Shown one piece after another: positions 1 through 9,486 of a stretch of DNA of 64,000 nt (positions are counted from its first letter, which is position 1; each line of letters begins with the position of its first letter). The notes beneath the pieces were generated by a model that made no database searches, was not told the DNA's origin, and saw nothing but the letters and a program-made list of their open reading frames with translations. The stretch is taken from NCBI GenBank assembly GCA_942493235.1, contig OW818676.1, positions 2,976,001 through 3,040,000 of the forward strand. The letters are read 5' to 3'. The stretch comes from ENR-C587 sp942493235 (GTDB lineage: Bacteria > Bacteroidota > Ignavibacteria > Kapaibacteriales > UBA2268). Both the position numbers and the translations under genes were made by a program.

Positions 1-134
1 TCCATTACTCTGTCTTCAATTTGCTGATTCTCTCTAAATGTCCCGCTTTGCTTGAGCATTGCATCAACTAATGTAGTTTTCCCGTGGTCAACGTGTGCAA
101 TTATTGCTATGTTTCTAATCGTTTGTTTTCTCAT
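1..134 (-). CDS. typA: GTP-binding protein TypA/BipA, N-terminal fragment
   Basis: Only the first 44 codons lie in the window; the gene runs off the left edge. The reverse strand starts with ATG at 134 and reads through IAIIAHVDHGKTTLVDAML, the G1/P-loop of translational GTPases (AHVDHGKTT), followed by KQSGTF and QIEDRVM, which is the TypA/BipA version rather than EF-G or LepA. TypA is a ribosome-associated GTPase needed for ribosome assembly and stress or low-temperature growth. The family assignment rests on the N-terminal G domain alone; LepA is the main alternative but lacks the KQSGTFRENQ-like stretch. Confidence 0.85.
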   Translation of the reverse strand, partial: MRKQTIRNIAIIAHVDHGKTTLVDAMLKQSGTFRENQQIEDRVM

Positions 135-436
135 ATATCCAATATATCTTTATAAATAAAAAAGAATACTAAATTACGGAATTTTTCTGATATAATAAAC
201 TTTTAGGAACAGATATTGATAGAAACCTGAAAATAAATTCTAATCGCCATTTATTTATTATTTAATTATAAGTGTTTTAAAACCTATGAGTAACGATTAT
301 CACTATGCTTGAGTACCAAATAAGATAGCCGATTAATGACTAAGCTTTTAGCTGAATTAATCTGATTACTTCAAGTAATCAGATTAATAGCAGCACACAA
401 ATTTATACGGTAACTCGATTTGTAAAGATATTAAAA
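135..436. other. Intergenic gap with one strong palindrome
   Basis: About 300 AT-rich bases between the start of typA and the stop of the nitroreductase-like gene, both read leftward. It should contain the typA promoter, but no convincing -35/-10 pair was picked out. The only structure seen is the 15-bp-arm inverted repeat at 357-387, listed separately. Confidence 0.5.
357..387 (-). terminator. Perfect 15-bp inverted repeat downstream of nitroreductase-like gene
   Basis: Arms TTAATCTGATTACTT (357-371) and its exact complement (373-387) are separated by a single C. It lies 50 bp past the stop of the leftward gene at 437. There is no T tract, so a factor-independent terminator is not proven; it could equally be an mRNA 3'-end stabiliser or a dyad operator for typA. 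Confidence 0.45.
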
Positions 437-1090
437 CTATTTTTTCGGATAGCCGACCGGAAGATTTAATAGCAATTTCTGAGATGGCTTCAATTTTAAT
501 ATCTCGTTTAATTTTACTATGTCCATTGATGCCCGTACGCGGGTAAATAGTCCGGTAGCACTACAGAATAGACTTATATTTTGCGATACTATCCCTGCAT
601 CAATTGCCGCTAATTCCATTTTACGATATTCGTCTTTAACCGGAAATTTTGTCATATCAGAAATCAATAATATAATCACCGGAGCATCAAGAGCCCACAA
701 TTGCTTATCGGCAACTACATTGCGATAATCGCCTTTTACTAAAGGGCTGAGAATATTTTCTTTTGGATTATAAAGATAAATACCGTCTTTAGTACATATA
801 TAGACATCAATATCCTGTGCATTTAAGGCAGAGGGTGCTGTTCGCTTGCCACTTTCGGCACGATTAATCCCATTTGCCGCCCAGATTAAATCAGACAAAT
901 CCTGTAAATTGAGCATAGTAGAATCATATTCCTGATGGCTGGCTCTACTCTCTAATGCGGTCATAATATTTGTACCTTTAGCCGGAGAGTGTGATTTAAG
1001 AATAATCGGCTTCAAATCTTGAGCATTAATATTAATTACTAAAAATATTGCTAAAAATATCATACAAAATGTGATAAATATATTTTTCAT
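437..1090 (-). CDS. Exported nitroreductase-family (SagB/ThcOx-like) protein
   Basis: A 217-residue protein. Residues 1-23 form a signal peptide (hydrophobic IFITFCMIFLAIFLVI, then ININAQ). The rest resembles the FMN-dependent nitroreductase fold, SagB/ThcOx subgroup: an ESRASHQEYDS segment in the place of the family's RRSxRxF motif, LQDLSDLIWAANGINR, GKRTAPSALNAQDIDVYI, and a late SIGLFCSATGL-like segment (here NISLFCSATGLFTR). Known members oxidise or reduce small molecules or azoline rings; the substrate here is unknown. Export of a nitroreductase is a recurrent feature in Bacteroidota and Chlorobiota. No operon partner is obvious; the TPR gene upstream is 37 bp away on the same strand and may be co-transcribed. 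Confidence 0.8.
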   Translation of the reverse strand: MKNIFITFCMIFLAIFLVININAQDLKPIILKSHSPAKGTNIMTALESRASHQEYDSTMLNLQDLSDLIWAANGINRAESGKRTAPSALNAQDIDVYICTKDGIYLYNPKENILSPLVKGDYRNVVADKQLWALDAPVIILLISDMTKFPVKDEYRKMELAAIDAGIVSQNISLFCSATGLFTRVRASMDIVKLNEILKLKPSQKLLLNLPVGYPKK

Positions 1091-1127
1091 TTTGTTCTCT
1101 CTTTAAAATGTTTATTATTATATGATT

Positions 1128-2432
1128 TCAACGTGCATTAATAGTATTAACAATTTTTTCAAAGAGTCCATCATATTTCCATAGCATAGTTTCCGGAAAT
1201 TCAAAGTGTACATTGATTAATACATTATCAGAAGCAAGACCATAATCGAAATAAATAATTTGTTTTTCTTTGACTGTACGGGTAATTATTGATTTATTAT
1301 AAATTGTTGACCACTTTTCTCCCCAAGGCTTTGTCTTATTGAAAACCGGTTGAACTTTATGAAAACCCTCAAAATCCTTAGTTGATATTCCCTTCCAATA
1401 TTCAATCAGTGCATTAGGATCAGATATCTTTAGCAATGAATCAGTTGGAGTAATTATCTCTATAAATCCGCCAATTGAATAGAAATCAGTCGGCGTTTTC
1501 ATTTCTTCAACAGTAAAGAAATATGTGCGAGCAAGTGCATCTTGAGAATACAAAATATTAAATTTGTCAGGAATTTGCATGCCGAAGCTACTATCGGGAT
1601 AAAAGACATATTTCGAGCTGTTCAGATTAATGCCGTCATCAGTTGCTGCTATAATTTGCTTATTGATTTCAGAAAGAAACTTTCGGTCAATCTCTGAAGA
1701 ATCCAATTTGTCGATACTCTGATATGCCATGGCTCTGTTGCCGATAGCTTCATAGTTGTTAGAGTCCAATTTGAAAGCCTTAGTATAGTCATCTATGGCT
1801 GCCTGATAATTATTTAGTCTATAATTCGTATTTCCTCTTTTGAAATAAATATCGGACTCTTTAATCCCATAATCAATAGTTTTAGTATAATATTCCAATG
1901 CTTTATCATACTGTTTATCTTTATATTCAATTTTTGCAAGATGCAAGTATAGAGAAGGATTCTTTGGCTGAAGAATTCGTGCTTTCTCCAAATCATTTTT
2001 TGCTAATATATCATTAGAAACTGATATATTTACCATTGCTCTATTAATATATGCTTGTGCCAAATTTGAATCTAATGCAATTGCACGATTAAAATCATTA
2101 AAAGAATTTAAGATACTATCAGTATAGCTTTTAGCTAAACCCCGATTGTTATACGCATCGGGATTTAGAGAATCTATCAATATATATTTATCAAAATCTG
2201 CTATGGCACTATCGAATTCGTTTATAAATAGATAGTCCAATCCTCTAAAATACAAGGCTTCTCGATTACTCGAATCTTTATTAATAACTTTTGTATATAG
2301 GTTTATTGCATTCTCATACTTTCGGCTATCATCAGCTTTGCGAGCTTTTTTAAGCAAATCTTTGATTGATTCGGCAAATCCGATACTGACTCCTAATATC
2401 AAAAACAAAGCTAAACAAATTATTTTCTTCAT
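1128..2432 (-). CDS. Secreted TPR-repeat protein
   Basis: A 434-residue protein. I place the start at the ATG at 2432 because GAGGG lies just upstream and a clean signal peptide follows (KKIICLALFLILGVSIGFA). The frame stays open further upstream to 2642, but that part runs through dispersed repeat sequence and is not protein-like. About six to seven tetratricopeptide repeats fill residues 20-235 (for example AINLYTKVINKDSSNREALY, LYLHLAKIEYKDKQYDKALE). The C-terminal 190 residues form a separate domain that I do not recognise. TPRs bind other proteins, so a periplasmic or envelope scaffold role is likely. It is followed after 37 bp by the nitroreductase-like gene on the same strand. Confidence 0.75.
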   Translation of the reverse strand: MKKIICLALFLILGVSIGFAESIKDLLKKARKADDSRKYENAINLYTKVINKDSSNREALYFRGLDYLFINEFDSAIADFDKYILIDSLNPDAYNNRGLAKSYTDSILNSFNDFNRAIALDSNLAQAYINRAMVNISVSNDILAKNDLEKARILQPKNPSLYLHLAKIEYKDKQYDKALEYYTKTIDYGIKESDIYFKRGNTNYRLNNYQAAIDDYTKAFKLDSNNYEAIGNRAMAYQSIDKLDSSEIDRKFLSEINKQIIAATDDGINLNSSKYVFYPDSSFGMQIPDKFNILYSQDALARTYFFTVEEMKTPTDFYSIGGFIEIITPTDSLLKISDPNALIEYWKGISTKDFEGFHKVQPVFNKTKPWGEKWSTIYNKSIITRTVKEKQIIYFDYGLASDNVLINVHFEFPETMLWKYDGLFEKIVNTINAR

Positions 2433-2648
2433 AAACCCTCTATTTATACTATAATATTTACAATACTTAAAAATATAATACAAATTAATAAATTTGCTTA
2501 ATAAATGCAACAAATAAAAAATCAATTTCTCGTTATTTTGTTTGAATAAGTAAATTTTAAAATGTAAACCCATCATCTGTTGAGACTGTGTAAAAACCAT
2601 CAAATGAGAACAAATATTATTGCCCGTTCCATTCAACCCCACCCTTCA

Positions 2649-2902
2649 GAGGCTGTGTAAAAACCTTTTATTACTACAGTATTTTCAACAATAACAAAGT
2701 ACTCAAAGTCTCTGGTGAGGTTGTCTAAAAAGTAAAAACATTTCAAAATCGTCATTCTGAGTGTAACGAAGAATCCAGAGTTATCAACAAGTTAGCATTA
2801 TCTGGATTCTTCACTTCGTTCAGAATGACAATTTTTTAGTCAGTCACTTGAATGGTGCTGGGAATAATATTTGCCGTCTTGTGGCAGTTTTTACACAGCC
2901 TC
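2649..2902. mobile_element. MITE-1 copy A (254 bp, non-autonomous)
   Basis: The element is bounded by GAGGCTGTGTAAAAACC on the left and the inverted GTTTTTACACAGCCTC on the right. Inside is a second pair of inverted ends (GAGGTTGTCTAAAAAGT from 2717, inverse near 2830-2848), and inside that a long hairpin whose arms carry TCATTCTGAGTGTAACGAAG and GAATCCAGA with their complement. It has no coding capacity. It is nearly identical to the copy at 34038-34291 and overlaps nothing coding. Flanking 4-mers are TTCA and TTTA, so the target duplication has decayed or is absent. Confidence 0.8.
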
Positions 2903-2989
2903 TTTAGCGTGGAAAATGGCACTAATTACTTGTATCCCCACGCTGAAGAGGCTGTATAAATACTAGAATTAATTTTTTCTACTCTAATG

Positions 2990-3015
2990 CAACCTGACGG
3001 TTAACCGTCAGGTTG
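2990..3015. repeat. Perfect 26-bp palindrome with ACGGTTAACCGT-type core
   Basis: CAACCTGACGGTT is followed at once by its exact complement. The same core (C/ACGGTTAACCGT flanked by CAACC...GGTTG) recurs at 15561-15586, 37012-37037 and 58913-58937. At 15.5 and 37.0 kb it sits at the centre of MITE-2; here the MITE-2 ends are not recognisable. Confidence 0.75.
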
Positions 3016-3171
3016 ATATATACTTAATAGCTGTTGCTAAAATCTGCACTCCTCAATTTAACCCCAAACCCCTTTTTATCCACACAAATTAGAAGAGAAA
3101 CCAAATTTTTATTACTTTAATCGTAAAAATATTTATTATATTAGTAATTGAAAAAAATAGCAAGAGGAGTT

Positions 3172-4524
3172 ATGAGTAAAGAAGTAATAATAACAGGAGG
3201 CGGAATAGCCGGAATATATTCTGCTTATCTATTGTCTAATCAAGGATATAGGGTTAAACTGATTGAAGCAAATTCTTATATAGGTGGTAAATGCAGATCG
3301 TTTATCGATAAAATAAGTGGCGAAGAAATAGACAATGGACAGCACTTGTTTATGGGAGCTTATACTCATTTTTTAGGTTTAATTGAAAATATTTCCGATA
3401 TTAATAATCTAAAAATATTTACCGGTCTTCATTTGGATATTTTTAGTTCCGGTGGCAAAAAGTACTCCCTGTCCAGCGGAAATTTCAGTGGCAAACTCGG
3501 CATGATCAGGGCTTTATTCAAATTAGATGGTATTTCTCGACAGTCCAAATTTAATATTATTAAATTATTCCTCAAAATTCCATTTATCAAAGCAGAAGAC
3601 TACAACATTTCGGCAACTAAGTACCTGATGCAAAATGGTCAATCAAGTGAAATAATCAGAATATTCTGGGAACCTCTTATTTTAGCAGTCTGTAACACAA
3701 CACCATCGACAGCATCGGCAAAATTACTAATTAATGTACTAAAAAAATCATTCCTTTCAGATGATTATTCTTCGAAAATAATACTCTCTAAAGTCGGACT
3801 ATCTCAACTATTAAAGAATTTTGATGACTACCTGAAAGCAAGAAATGGCGAAATCATCTACAATACAAGTATTAAAAGTATAATCATCGAAAATAAAAAG
3901 GCAATAGGAATTGAAACTAATAAAGGTGAAATTTATAATGCAGATATTATTATTTCGTCTCTACCCTATTATAGCTTAGAGAAAGTTTTAAGTGATGAAT
4001 TATATTTCTCAGACTTTTTTAAAAGTTTGAAATTCTATAAAAACTCTTCTATTATGTCTGTTTATTTATGGTATCAACGCGAAATAGTCACTGATGACTA
4101 CTTTGCAATGATAGATTCTAATGTTCAGTGGGTATTTAATCGTAGAAATTATATTAATACCGAGCCGGAAATCACTAATAAATTTAAGGGACATCTAACT
4201 GTAACAATAAGTGATGCCGACAGATTTAATAATATGACTAAATATGAAATCATCGATTTAATCACAGATGACCTTGAAATTGCAATACCGGAAATCAAAA
4301 ATAACAAATTATTACATTATCAAATCATTAAAGAAAAAAGAGCTACATTTACAGCTACTCACGAAATAGAGAAATTCAGATTAAAGCAATGCCCACCAAT
4401 TGATTCGCTTTATGTTGTCGGGGACTGGACAGACACATCATTTCCGGCAACAATAGAGGGTGCATGTATTAGTGCTGATATCGCAGTAAAAAATATTTTA
4501 AAGTCGGATACTTTACTTTCATAA
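3172..4524 (+). CDS. hpnE: Hydroxysqualene dehydroxylase HpnE-like FAD oxidase
   Basis: A 450-residue flavin amine-oxidase/phytoene-desaturase-type protein. The ATG at 3172 is chosen because AAGAGGAG sits just upstream; a TTG at 3148 has no such signal. The N-terminus shows the dinucleotide-binding motif GGGIAGIYSAYLLSNQGY, then IEANSYIGGKCRSF and the NGQHLFMGAY segment typical of HpnE. The C-terminus has VVGDWTDTSFPATIEGACIS, the FAD-binding signature of carotenoid/squalene oxidoreductases. HpnE converts hydroxysqualene to squalene with FAD, completing the HpnC-HpnD-HpnE route. hpnC and hpnD are in this window but about 57 kb away. Phytoene-desaturase family enzymes are the alternative; the presence of hpnCD supports HpnE. 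Confidence 0.85.
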   Translation: MSKEVIITGGGIAGIYSAYLLSNQGYRVKLIEANSYIGGKCRSFIDKISGEEIDNGQHLFMGAYTHFLGLIENISDINNLKIFTGLHLDIFSSGGKKYSLSSGNFSGKLGMIRALFKLDGISRQSKFNIIKLFLKIPFIKAEDYNISATKYLMQNGQSSEIIRIFWEPLILAVCNTTPSTASAKLLINVLKKSFLSDDYSSKIILSKVGLSQLLKNFDDYLKARNGEIIYNTSIKSIIIENKKAIGIETNKGEIYNADIIISSLPYYSLEKVLSDELYFSDFFKSLKFYKNSSIMSVYLWYQREIVTDDYFAMIDSNVQWVFNRRNYINTEPEITNKFKGHLTVTISDADRFNNMTKYEIIDLITDDLEIAIPEIKNNKLLHYQIIKEKRATFTATHEIEKFRLKQCPPIDSLYVVGDWTDTSFPATIEGACISADIAVKNILKSDTLLS

Positions 4525-4543
4525 CTAAGCCTCCAAAAGGGCT

Positions 4544-4576
4544 ATTCATCCGATGGATTGATGCTATCGGATGAAT
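4544..4576. terminator. Bidirectional terminator candidate between hpnE and receptor gene
   Basis: ATTCATCCGAT (4544-4554) is paired exactly with ATCGGATGAAT (4566-4576) across an 11-base loop. It lies between two convergent genes, 20 bp after hpnE. No long T tract follows on either strand, so efficiency is uncertain. Confidence 0.55.
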
Positions 4577-4681
4577 TCCAATCAATGAATTCTAATCAAT
4601 AAATATTTTTGTTTACTCAAAATTACACGGGTTAATATTTATTTATCACCGGCTAACAATCACTAATCACGACAACGTCGA

Positions 4682-7123
4682 CTACATACCGCCAGGACCA
4701 CCACCGGTAGGAGGTTTAACGACTGATCCGGTGCCTTTATCACGAGTCTTGAATCCGTCATTGATTTTATATTGGAAACCGATACTAATCGAACGTGAAT
4801 TGTATTTATAAGATGATTCGATAATATAATCGGTACCTTTAGTTATCCGTCTATAATCAACTAAATCAAAGGGGTCAGAGAAATTCAAACTAAATTCAAT
4901 ATTTCCGTCAAATAATTCCCAACGCAGTGATAAATTAGAATATATGACATCATTGGAGCTACCGGTTGCAGTTTCAGATTCAGGTCTATAATAACAAAAT
5001 CCCTGAAAAAACAAGCCTTTTAAAGGATTGACGGAGAAATTGCCGCTTATGCTCCAAGACTTATCAGATTTTGAATACTTATTATTAGGTAATTCTACAT
5101 TATAGTCAAAGATATAATAGGAAGCATTGATTCCTAATGTCATTATTTCAAAGAACCTACCTTGATAGTTCAGATCTAATCCGTAGTTGTTGCTATTGGC
5201 ATAATTTCCAAATGTCCTATATATTACATTATCAGCAATAAGATGGCTGTATTCTGTGATTGAAGATATTTCACGCCTAAAGAAAACACTTGGAGTAAAT
5301 ACATGCCCGCTAATAATCTTCATATAGCTTAATTCAAAAGAATGTGTATATTCAGGCTTTAGGTCAGGATTACCTTTAGAAATCAAATTAGGATCACTTT
5401 TATCCTCATAAGGAACTAAATACCAAAACCATGGGCGATTAGTACGTTTACTATAACTAAGCTGTAACTGCTCCATCGGAGTAAAAGAGTAACTCATCGA
5501 TAAAGTCGGGAATACATCGAAATAAGATTTCTCAATAGTAATATCTTTATTTTTAATGTCTCCGTTAGTTTTAAAATTCTCGGCTCTGATTCCGATTTGA
5601 TAATTAAATTTATCCCAAGTATCATTTAATATGGTATAAGCAGCGTAAGTTAGTTGAGTATTATCATAATCGCTTGTAGCATCAGGATTTAAATTCCAAG
5701 TATTATCAAAAGGATTAAAATTTTGATAATCAGTAAAGTTTTTAGTATAATCATATTCCGCTCTAAGCCCGGACTCTAATCTCATAGTTTTACTTAAGGG
5801 ATATACATAGTTTAGCTCTCCGTTAAAATTATCGGAAGAGTTATCAGATTTGATTTTATTAGTCAATAAATTCGGAACTAATTCATTATTGGCATTATAA
5901 GTAAGTACATTTGTCATTGATTTTGAATTATATGACCAATTATTATAATATATATCCGTAGTTAATTCCTGCCCGTTAGTATCAATAGTAAATTTGTAAA
6001 AAGTAGAGATATTATAATTATTGTATGGGCTGTCATTATCATCATCTTGTTTATTGGTAAGATAAACCAAGTTACTACTATTACTATATTTACTTAGTTT
6101 ATTACCAATACTATTGTTATTAGAAAGACCAAAATTTGCCGATACCGTAACAGAATGCTTATCATTAATATCGTAGTCTAAACCAAATTTGCCGTTATGG
6201 CTATTATATTTACCTTCACCATCACTATAACTGTAATTATACATAGCATCGGGCGATTTAAATGCAGTTGTTTTACTTTCGCTGGAAAAAGGGTATTTCC
6301 CAATATAGAAATTATAACCACCGAATATATTATAATTGTTTTTTCGATAATTTAAATTCAAACTTCCGTTATACGAATTTTGAGAGCCTGCTCCAAGGTC
6401 TAGAATTCCGTTAAGTCCTAAATCTTTTTTCTTTTTAAGTACGAAATTTATAATACCGGTCTGCCCTTCTGCTTCATATTTAGCCGACGGATTAGTATTG
6501 ATTTCAATATTCTCAACAGCCGAAGCAGGAATCATTTCTAATACTTTTTTGGGGTCCTGCCCTTGCATTTGAGATGGTTTACCGTCAATAAGTATAGTTA
6601 CATTTGAATTACCGCGTAATTTAATATCACCCTCCGGAGTAACCTCAACCATAGGAGCGGTTTTAAGTGCATCGACCGCCGACCCGTTTTGAGCTGCAGG
6701 ATTATTCTCAATATTGACTACAGTTTTCCCATTATCAAAAGTGATTAATGGCTTTTCGGCAGTTACTATTACGTCATTAGTTAGTAGTTCGCCTTTTTCA
6801 AGCCTTATGATACCTAAGTCAATCTTATTATCATTTTTTAAAACATCAATATCGGTATTCCAATAGGGTAAACAGCCGACAAAGCTAATTTTCAGTAAGT
6901 ATTTCCCTTTGTCAACATCTTTGATTTCAAATTCGCCTTTAATATTGGAATTATCTCCTTTAACCACTGATGAATCTTTTACATTCAATAGAGCAACTCT
7001 GGCAGACTGCATTGGTTTGTTAGTCTCTGAGTCATAGACTATACCATTGATAATACCATTAGAAAATGCAGAACTTGATATAGTAATCAGCAATAAACAA
7101 ATTTTCAACATAAATATTTTCAT
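4682..7123 (-). CDS. TonB-dependent outer-membrane receptor (OMP_b-brl_3 type)
   Basis: A 813-residue outer-membrane protein from the ATG at 7123 (an in-frame ATG at 7135 adds four residues). Residues 1-22 are a signal peptide. Residues 23-110 form a carboxypeptidase-regulatory-like beta sandwich (GIINGIVYDSETNKPMQSAR ... GEFEIKDVDKGKYLLKISFV). A plug domain follows (VVNIENNPAAQNGSAVDALK; LRGNSNVTILIDGKPSQMQG; ASAVENIEINTNPSAKYEAE; GIINFVLKK). The remainder is a beta barrel with many Tyr/Asn-rich strands. The C-terminus ends in a Pro/Gly-rich tail (KPPTGGGPGGM) instead of a terminal aromatic residue. The plug type matches the outer membrane beta-barrel family related to FCB receptors whose substrates are mostly unknown. 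No SusD-like partner is adjacent. It is convergent with hpnE and divergent from prkA. Confidence 0.88.
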   Translation of the reverse strand: MKIFMLKICLLLITISSSAFSNGIINGIVYDSETNKPMQSARVALLNVKDSSVVKGDNSNIKGEFEIKDVDKGKYLLKISFVGCLPYWNTDIDVLKNDNKIDLGIIRLEKGELLTNDVIVTAEKPLITFDNGKTVVNIENNPAAQNGSAVDALKTAPMVEVTPEGDIKLRGNSNVTILIDGKPSQMQGQDPKKVLEMIPASAVENIEINTNPSAKYEAEGQTGIINFVLKKKKDLGLNGILDLGAGSQNSYNGSLNLNYRKNNYNIFGGYNFYIGKYPFSSESKTTAFKSPDAMYNYSYSDGEGKYNSHNGKFGLDYDINDKHSVTVSANFGLSNNNSIGNKLSKYSNSSNLVYLTNKQDDDNDSPYNNYNISTFYKFTIDTNGQELTTDIYYNNWSYNSKSMTNVLTYNANNELVPNLLTNKIKSDNSSDNFNGELNYVYPLSKTMRLESGLRAEYDYTKNFTDYQNFNPFDNTWNLNPDATSDYDNTQLTYAAYTILNDTWDKFNYQIGIRAENFKTNGDIKNKDITIEKSYFDVFPTLSMSYSFTPMEQLQLSYSKRTNRPWFWYLVPYEDKSDPNLISKGNPDLKPEYTHSFELSYMKIISGHVFTPSVFFRREISSITEYSHLIADNVIYRTFGNYANSNNYGLDLNYQGRFFEIMTLGINASYYIFDYNVELPNNKYSKSDKSWSISGNFSVNPLKGLFFQGFCYYRPESETATGSSNDVIYSNLSLRWELFDGNIEFSLNFSDPFDLVDYRRITKGTDYIIESSYKYNSRSISIGFQYKINDGFKTRDKGTGSVVKPPTGGGPGGM

Positions 7124-7394
7124 AAAATAACCCATATTAAATACTAAAGTACAAAATATATTACGTTTGACTAATTATAATGTTTCATTTTTGATTAATG
7201 TAATTTAAAACAAGATAATTATTATAAACAATGCAATAAAGGGATGTTTAACGGGAAAATATAGCAGGAATCTTGCATATTTTACTCAAAAATAAAAAAT
7301 AACTTGGAAATTGCAATTTATCTTCTTATTTTAAGTTTGTATTAATTTACAATTGAAAATGGGAAAATTAACCAATTTATATATCGGAGTTATT

Positions 7395-9476
7395 ATGGCT
7401 AAATCTTCAAACAATGATGTTACAAATACAATGAGTCTCGAATATCACATTAAAGAATTAATTGTAGGACACCGTAAATTTGAAACCGCTTTCCAGTCTG
7501 TTTCACACATGATATTGGGCAAATCAAGCAGAATTGATAAAATCACTGTTAATGGTCGCTCAACTTATGACTTTAAAGTATTCCGAGATAAAAAGAAACA
7601 TATTATCGGAATGTTCGACGAGCTCAACAGTTTCGTCTCTTTTGTTAAAGATGCCGCAGAGGGCGGTTCTTCGTCAGAAATGGCATTCGTACTAATCGGT
7701 GAACCGGGCAATGGTAAGACTTTCTTTGTCGATTTTCTGAATAAATTATACAGGGAATACACTGCTTTAGAAGCTAACCGCAGATATACATTCAGATTTA
7801 AAAATCTTGACACAATTGGCGGATACGGCAGAATTACCTCTATAGAAAGTCAGACTTACGAAGACCCAATGATACTTGCGATGAATCTTTTCGAATCTAA
7901 TGATGCAAATATCAAATTCATTCAAGAGCTTGGAGCAAGTGATGCTCAAATTGAAAAGTATTATGACATTTTCCGCCCTATGGGAGCATGCACAGATTAT
8001 ATTTGGCGACAGATACTCGAGTATTGTAATGGTGATTTAGATAAAGCTTTGGATTTTATCGAGATAATACCAATTCCAATTAGTGAAGCTCGGGGTACTT
8101 TAACCGGCAAATACGCCGCAAAAGATAAAATCACATCATCAGCCGTTGACCTATTGGGTGAAGAGTCAATTTCACGACTATTGCACATTGCCGACACTAA
8201 TAATCCGTATAGATTTGACCTACGCCGCGGAGCCTTGGCTCGCGTTGCCGGAGGCGGAATTCACTTTGCAGATGAAATTTTTAAAAATAAACGCGACTTA
8301 GTACAGGTATATCTCGGAGTAATCCAAAATAGAACAATAGAAATAGAAGGCTTTAAATGGCCCCTTGATACTTTGATTATTGCTACGAGTAATAATGCGG
8401 AATTCGCCCGTTTCTTAGAAGAGAAAGAGCAGGCTCCCATAGTTGACAGATGCCGCTTGACGTATATGGCTCACAATACAAATTACAAATTACAAAAAGA
8501 GCTAACTCAATTTGCTATCGGTGGTCAAGAGAAAACTACCTTTACAAATGAGAAGATGCACATAGACCCAAATTTGAACTATGCAATTTCTGCTTCGATT
8601 ATTTTATCACGTATGCCGCCTACTCTGAAATTATCTCCTGTGGAGATGATGAAACTTGCCGCCGGCGAAGTTGCCGGAGAGAAGAGCATCAAAACATTAG
8701 TTGAAGTAATTAATGAATTAAATAACGACCCCGATATTACAAAACGCTTCGGTCAAAAAGGCTTGGGGCATAGAAATCTCGGTAGAGCAGTTCAGATACT
8801 TCTTGAGCGTTCCGAAACTCAAGAAGGTAGATGTATGTATGCCGGCGATGCTTTCTCGGCATTGGAATCTGTAATTTTAGATTATGTACAAGACCCGAAC
8901 GACAGAACCAAATATTTCAATGATTTAAAAATTGCCCACAGCCTGCATCGTAAAAATGTAATGTCGGCAATATTCAATGCTTATATGGACCAGCCCGATG
9001 CAGTTCAGAAAGATGTATTGAATTATGTTAATATGGTAATCGGTATAGATGCTAAAAATCTTGGTCAGGATAAAATCTGGGCTTATAAAGACCCACAGTC
9101 GGGCAAATTGGTATCGCTCAAAATTGATGAATCATTTATCAATTCGGTAGAGGAAAGGCTCGGCTTAAAAACTAATGAACAAAAGCAAAGCTATCGCACT
9201 ACTATCTCTAAAATATATGGTCAGAAGATGATTCAAGACCCAAACTATGACTTTATGGATAATAACGACTTAGTAAAAGCAGTTACCGATGTAAGACTAA
9301 AATCTGATATAGCCGGAGCGGGATCTCTTGTCGGAGCATTATCGAACCGAACAAATGAAGAAAATCAGAAGCTCTATAACAGAATGATAGACACTATGAT
9401 AAACAAACTCGGCTATTGCATGACCTGTGCCCAGAAGACTATCGAGTACTTCTGTACACAAGATGATGCGAATTAA
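7395..9476 (+). CDS. prkA: PrkA-family serine protein kinase (YeaG-like AAA protein)
   Basis: A 693-residue protein. The ATG at 7395 is preceded by TCGGAG at good spacing, so the upstream TTG at 7353 is not used. The N-terminal AAA core has the P-loop GEPGNGKT (about residues 102-109), a Walker B/sensor region (GGGIHFADEIFKNK, DTLIIATSNNAEF) and the PrkA-type arginine region. The C-terminal third is the PrkA kinase-like domain. PrkA/YeaG proteins act with YeaH (DUF444) and SpoVR/YcgB proteins in nutrient-stress responses; both partners follow downstream here. Length matches the family. The gene is separated from its partners by a transposase cassette at 9487-10325. Confidence 0.9.
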   Translation: MAKSSNNDVTNTMSLEYHIKELIVGHRKFETAFQSVSHMILGKSSRIDKITVNGRSTYDFKVFRDKKKHIIGMFDELNSFVSFVKDAAEGGSSSEMAFVLIGEPGNGKTFFVDFLNKLYREYTALEANRRYTFRFKNLDTIGGYGRITSIESQTYEDPMILAMNLFESNDANIKFIQELGASDAQIEKYYDIFRPMGACTDYIWRQILEYCNGDLDKALDFIEIIPIPISEARGTLTGKYAAKDKITSSAVDLLGEESISRLLHIADTNNPYRFDLRRGALARVAGGGIHFADEIFKNKRDLVQVYLGVIQNRTIEIEGFKWPLDTLIIATSNNAEFARFLEEKEQAPIVDRCRLTYMAHNTNYKLQKELTQFAIGGQEKTTFTNEKMHIDPNLNYAISASIILSRMPPTLKLSPVEMMKLAAGEVAGEKSIKTLVEVINELNNDPDITKRFGQKGLGHRNLGRAVQILLERSETQEGRCMYAGDAFSALESVILDYVQDPNDRTKYFNDLKIAHSLHRKNVMSAIFNAYMDQPDAVQKDVLNYVNMVIGIDAKNLGQDKIWAYKDPQSGKLVSLKIDESFINSVEERLGLKTNEQKQSYRTTISKIYGQKMIQDPNYDFMDNNDLVKAVTDVRLKSDIAGAGSLVGALSNRTNEENQKLYNRMIDTMINKLGYCMTCAQKTIEYFCTQDDAN

Positions 9477-9486
9477 TGAATGTAAT

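Larger units (their letters stand above)
2433..3171. repeat. Repeat-filled gap between TPR gene and hpnE
   Basis: This gap holds a chain of inverted-repeat ends. A GAGACTGTGTAAAAACC end lies at about 2582-2598, a full MITE-1 copy at 2649-2902 (separate entry), a further CCCACGCTGAAGAGGCTGT end at about 2938-2956, and the perfect 26-bp palindrome at 2990-3015. Only the last 150 bp before hpnE look like ordinary promoter-containing DNA. Confidence 0.7.

Noticed and set aside
2433..2642. N-terminal extension of the TPR protein by 70 residues
   Set aside because: It lacks a ribosome binding site and runs through MITE-type repeat ends; GAGGG and a signal peptide support the ATG at 2432.
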